From assembly GCA_963757265.1 (NCBI GenBank), contig CAVWRA010000010.1:124001-188000 (forward strand): a stretch of 64,000 nucleotides of DNA, read 5' to 3'. A program made the translations under genes and the position numbers. Shown piece by piece: positions 61,812 through 64,000 of the stretch. Source of the stretch: CAIVVT01 sp963757265. Lineage in GTDB: Bacteria; Acidobacteriota; Terriglobia; Bryobacterales; Bryobacteraceae. Within the stretch, counting starts at the first letter, position 1. Each line of letters starts with the position of its first letter. The notes under the pieces are model-generated. The model saw nothing but the letters and a program-made list of their open reading frames with translations. It had not been told where the DNA came from and ran no database searches.

Positions 61812-64000
61812 TTACTTCAACGGCGGGTTGTAGACGCGGATGACTCCAATCGGCGGCGCGGAGCCGGTTTTGGCGACCAGTTCCAGCGTGTGTTTGCCGG
61901 GCGTCAGGCCCAGCGCCAGCGTCGTTGCGTACTCCGCCGACGGATCCTCGATGCGCGGTGCAACGTAGACGTCCATGAACATCGGCACCACGCGCCACTG
62001 GACCTCGAAACCCGTCGGGGTGGCTTTGTGGACGAGGTTGAAAGCCCTCTGGACGCCCCAGACATCCGGGTCAATGACCACGCGGCCGGAGCGCGAGACG
62101 AAGCGCTCGTTGCTCACGCCCGCGCCGTCCATGCCGGTGCGCGAGCCGGTCACTTCGAAGCGCAACTGCGATTCATCGGCATTGACGCCGGTCACCCGCA
62201 AAGTCCAATCCTCCACGAGCAGCGGCTGCAGCGCCGTCACATGGTTGACCGCCGGCCAATCGACGGCGAAGGTGTCGCTGGGGCGTGTGATGAAATACAG
62301 TTCCGGCATCTCCGACGGCCGTTTGCCGTCGATAAATACTTCGGCCTCGGCGGCATGATAGGCGTTGCCCGGGCCGGCAATGGCATCCACCCGGTTGCCC
62401 TCGAACTCCAACCGCAGGCGGCCGTTGGTCCATTGCATGTCGCGGCCGATTTCATACGATTTCACCACGTCTCTGCGCTGGTCCGCGGCCAACGCGGGAT
62501 CGTATCGCAGATGCCGCTTGGTCAATTCGGCCACCAGGTAGTCGCCTTGCAGGGTGAAGTGTGCGCCATCGCTCAGGATATCCGTCGCTTTCAAATGATT
62601 CTCGGTCAAGTACTCAATGTACGGCCGGCGCAGATCCACGAGTTCACAACCGTATTTGCTCGCCAGGGCGGGCAGTATCTCGAAACTGTTGTGCTCGGAG
62701 CTGGCTTCCCCCTTGGCCTTGGCCGGGTCGTCGGGAACGCCGTTGACGTGAATCCAGGTCGGGCGATCGGTCTGGATGAGCATCTCGGCCGTGGTATGGC
62801 GGAGAATCTCGGCGATGATCTGCTCATACAAATTAGCCGCACCGAAGTCGTGGAAGATGATCAGGTCCGGGTAAAAGGAGTAGACGTCGTGCGGCAAGGT
62901 CTGAATCAGGTACGACGTGCTATAGCCGCCGATGGCCCGATTGGCCGTGACTAGGTCGGCGTAAGGGAATTTCTGCCGCAGGTAGGCCGTCACTTCGCGC
63001 GTCCAGTCCTGCTTGGTGAGCGACTGGCCGTAGTACAGCACGCGCACCCGATGGCGGTGTTTCGGAGTACTGGTGGCGAGCAGCGTCATCGTCCTCTGGA
63101 TGCCGTAGCCGAAGCGCGCGCTGTCCTTTTCGCCGGGCACGGGAGGGTAGTTGCGAGCCTTCACCAGCAGCGGATAATTCGCCGTTGCGGCATTGCCATG
63201 ACCATCGCGAACGTAAACGAAGAGCCGGTACGGGCCCTCCGCGGCGGGCAGTTGAAACACCGCGGAATCTGTTGCGGCCCAGCGCACCAGGCCCTCGATC
63301 GGCGGCGCGGGCTCCTCCCGGTCGCCGCCCGTGTTGGGGTTTCCGGAGACGTCCCGGCGCAGGTCCCATCGGATCTCCAGCGGGTCGCCGTCCGGATCGG
63401 AGGCATCCACGCGGCAATGCAGAATCGCTTCCGGAGGGAAGGGCGCCGGATCGTGCGTTTCAGGATCATCCGTCCTGACCGCAATCCGGCCCGCTCCGAT
63501 CCGCGGGGCGCGGTTCGCGGGCCACTTGCCGCTCCACAGGAAGCTCATCATGTCCACCGCCTCAGTGCGGCTGCCGTCTTCCAGGAACATGCCGTACCAG
63601 GTGTGTGTTTTTTCATGATGCTGGCCCCAATGAAACACGTACGAACCCAGGCATTGGGGCTGCCCCGCGACCGCGTGTTCATAAGCCTGGCGATAGAGCT
63701 GTGCCTTCTCGGTACTGGTGTCCTCTATCGGTAAATGCCACGGCGTCCGCGGCACCTGCCAATGGCCACGCGGACCGAATTCGGTGACGAGGTAGGGCCG
63801 CGTCCAGAGTTCGCGCGCGACGTCCTCGGGCAGGGTTAGCATGTCGGCGTACGAGTTTAAACCGACCGCATCGAGGTGCGGGCAGTATTGGTTCAGTTCG
63901 TGGAGGATCTGGCGGTAGGCGTCGCCAACCGGCGTGATCACGGGGTGATGCGGGTCGATTTCGTGGATCATCGCGGCCACGTGGTCAACCTCTTTCCACA
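61812..64000 (-). CDS. glycosidase barrel fused to an SGNH hydrolase domain (5' end outside window)
   Basis: The frame is open to the window edge, so only the last 729 or so codons are seen. The first visible part is the end of a GH2/GH5-like TIM barrel with LVTEFGPRGHW (likely nucleophile Glu) and CLGSYVFHWGQHHEKTHTWY. A beta-sandwich with DASDPDGDPLEIRWDL, Ig-like, follows. Then comes an SGNH/GDSL-type domain (VRVLYYGQSLTKQDW, ANRAIGGYSTSYL, LIIFHDFGAANLYEQ, DGAHFTLQGDYL) and a C-terminal carbohydrate-binding-like beta domain. The fusion suggests glycan cleavage plus deacylation in one protein. Confidence 0.78.
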   Translation of the reverse strand, partial: WKEVDHVAAMIHEIDPHHPVITPVGDAYRQILHELNQYCPHLDAVGLNSYADMLTLPEDVARELWTRPYLVTEFGPRGHWQVPRTPWHLPIEDTSTEKAQLYRQAYEHAVAGQPQCLGSYVFHWGQHHEKTHTWYGMFLEDGSRTEAVDMMSFLWSGKWPANRAPRIGAGRIAVRTDDPETHDPAPFPPEAILHCRVDASDPDGDPLEIRWDLRRDVSGNPNTGGDREEPAPPIEGLVRWAATDSAVFQLPAAEGPYRLFVYVRDGHGNAATANYPLLVKARNYPPVPGEKDSARFGYGIQRTMTLLATSTPKHRHRVRVLYYGQSLTKQDWTREVTAYLRQKFPYADLVTANRAIGGYSTSYLIQTLPHDVYSFYPDLIIFHDFGAANLYEQIIAEILRHTTAEMLIQTDRPTWIHVNGVPDDPAKAKGEASSEHNSFEILPALASKYGCELVDLRRPYIEYLTENHLKATDILSDGAHFTLQGDYLVAELTKRHLRYDPALAADQRRDVVKSYEIGRDMQWTNGRLRLEFEGNRVDAIAGPGNAYHAAEAEVFIDGKRPSEMPELYFITRPSDTFAVDWPAVNHVTALQPLLVEDWTLRVTGVNADESQLRFEVTGSRTGMDGAGVSNERFVSRSGRVVIDPDVWGVQRAFNLVHKATPTGFEVQWRVVPMFMDVYVAPRIEDPSAEYATTLALGLTPGKHTLELVAKTGSAPPIGVIRVYNPPLK

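Overview
The window looks like an Acidobacteriota chromosome, probably a Bryobacterales/Solibacter-type soil organism. This is inferred from an Oar-like TonB receptor with a carboxypeptidase-regulatory N-domain, many Tat- or Sec-exported glycoside hydrolases, paired URO-D/corrinoid methyltransferase genes, a lysine-rich histone-H1-like protein, high GC, and a very high load of decayed insertion sequences. No rRNA or CRISPR array was seen; there is one tRNA (Thr, TGT).

Layout. 1-9.3 kb: a promoter with an overlapping operator-like palindrome drives a TonB-dependent receptor, a TPR protein, a putative glycosidase, a URO-D-type methyltransferase and its corrinoid protein. 9.4-20.8 kb: further alpha-galactosidase-like enzymes, a second URO-D protein, a Gfo/Idh/MocA oxidoreductase, a DUF4838-like protein, and remnants of a third URO-D gene. 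20.9-23.8 kb: wrecked IS3, IS4 and IS66 pieces and an H1-like protein. 23.8-30.9 kb: a GH38-like alpha-mannosidase and a GH42-like enzyme separated by a gene graveyard (LacI HTH, GH51 tail, GntR UTRA domain, IS630, IS21). 31-41.4 kb: two inverted 1386-bp IS110/IS1111-type copies bracket 7 kb holding a GH2 enzyme, a PP2C phosphatase, an isoprenylcysteine-methyltransferase-like protein, a VOC protein and a DfsB/DinB-like protein. 41.4-48.6 kb: a B12-binding radical SAM protein, a CocE-type hydrolase with an EF-hand, two YciI/DGPF proteins, a beheaded ECF sigma factor, and a dead tyrosine recombinase next to tRNA-Thr. 49.1-60.7 kb: a tetra-haem cytochrome and a complete potassium-uptake kdp locus in which KdpD is split into one histidine kinase and two tandem N-terminal sensor modules. 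60.8-64 kb: a sugar isomerase/epimerase-like protein and the C-terminal part of a glycosidase-SGNH fusion running off the window.

How it fits together (inference). The left 40 kb reads as a glycan-scavenging region: outer-membrane uptake, exported glycosidases, redox and isomerase enzymes for the sugars, and corrinoid-linked methyltransferases that could remove methyl groups from substituted plant sugars. Several of its regulators and enzymes survive only as fragments, so it appears to be eroding under IS activity. The kdp block on the right is ordinary in function but unusual in gene architecture.
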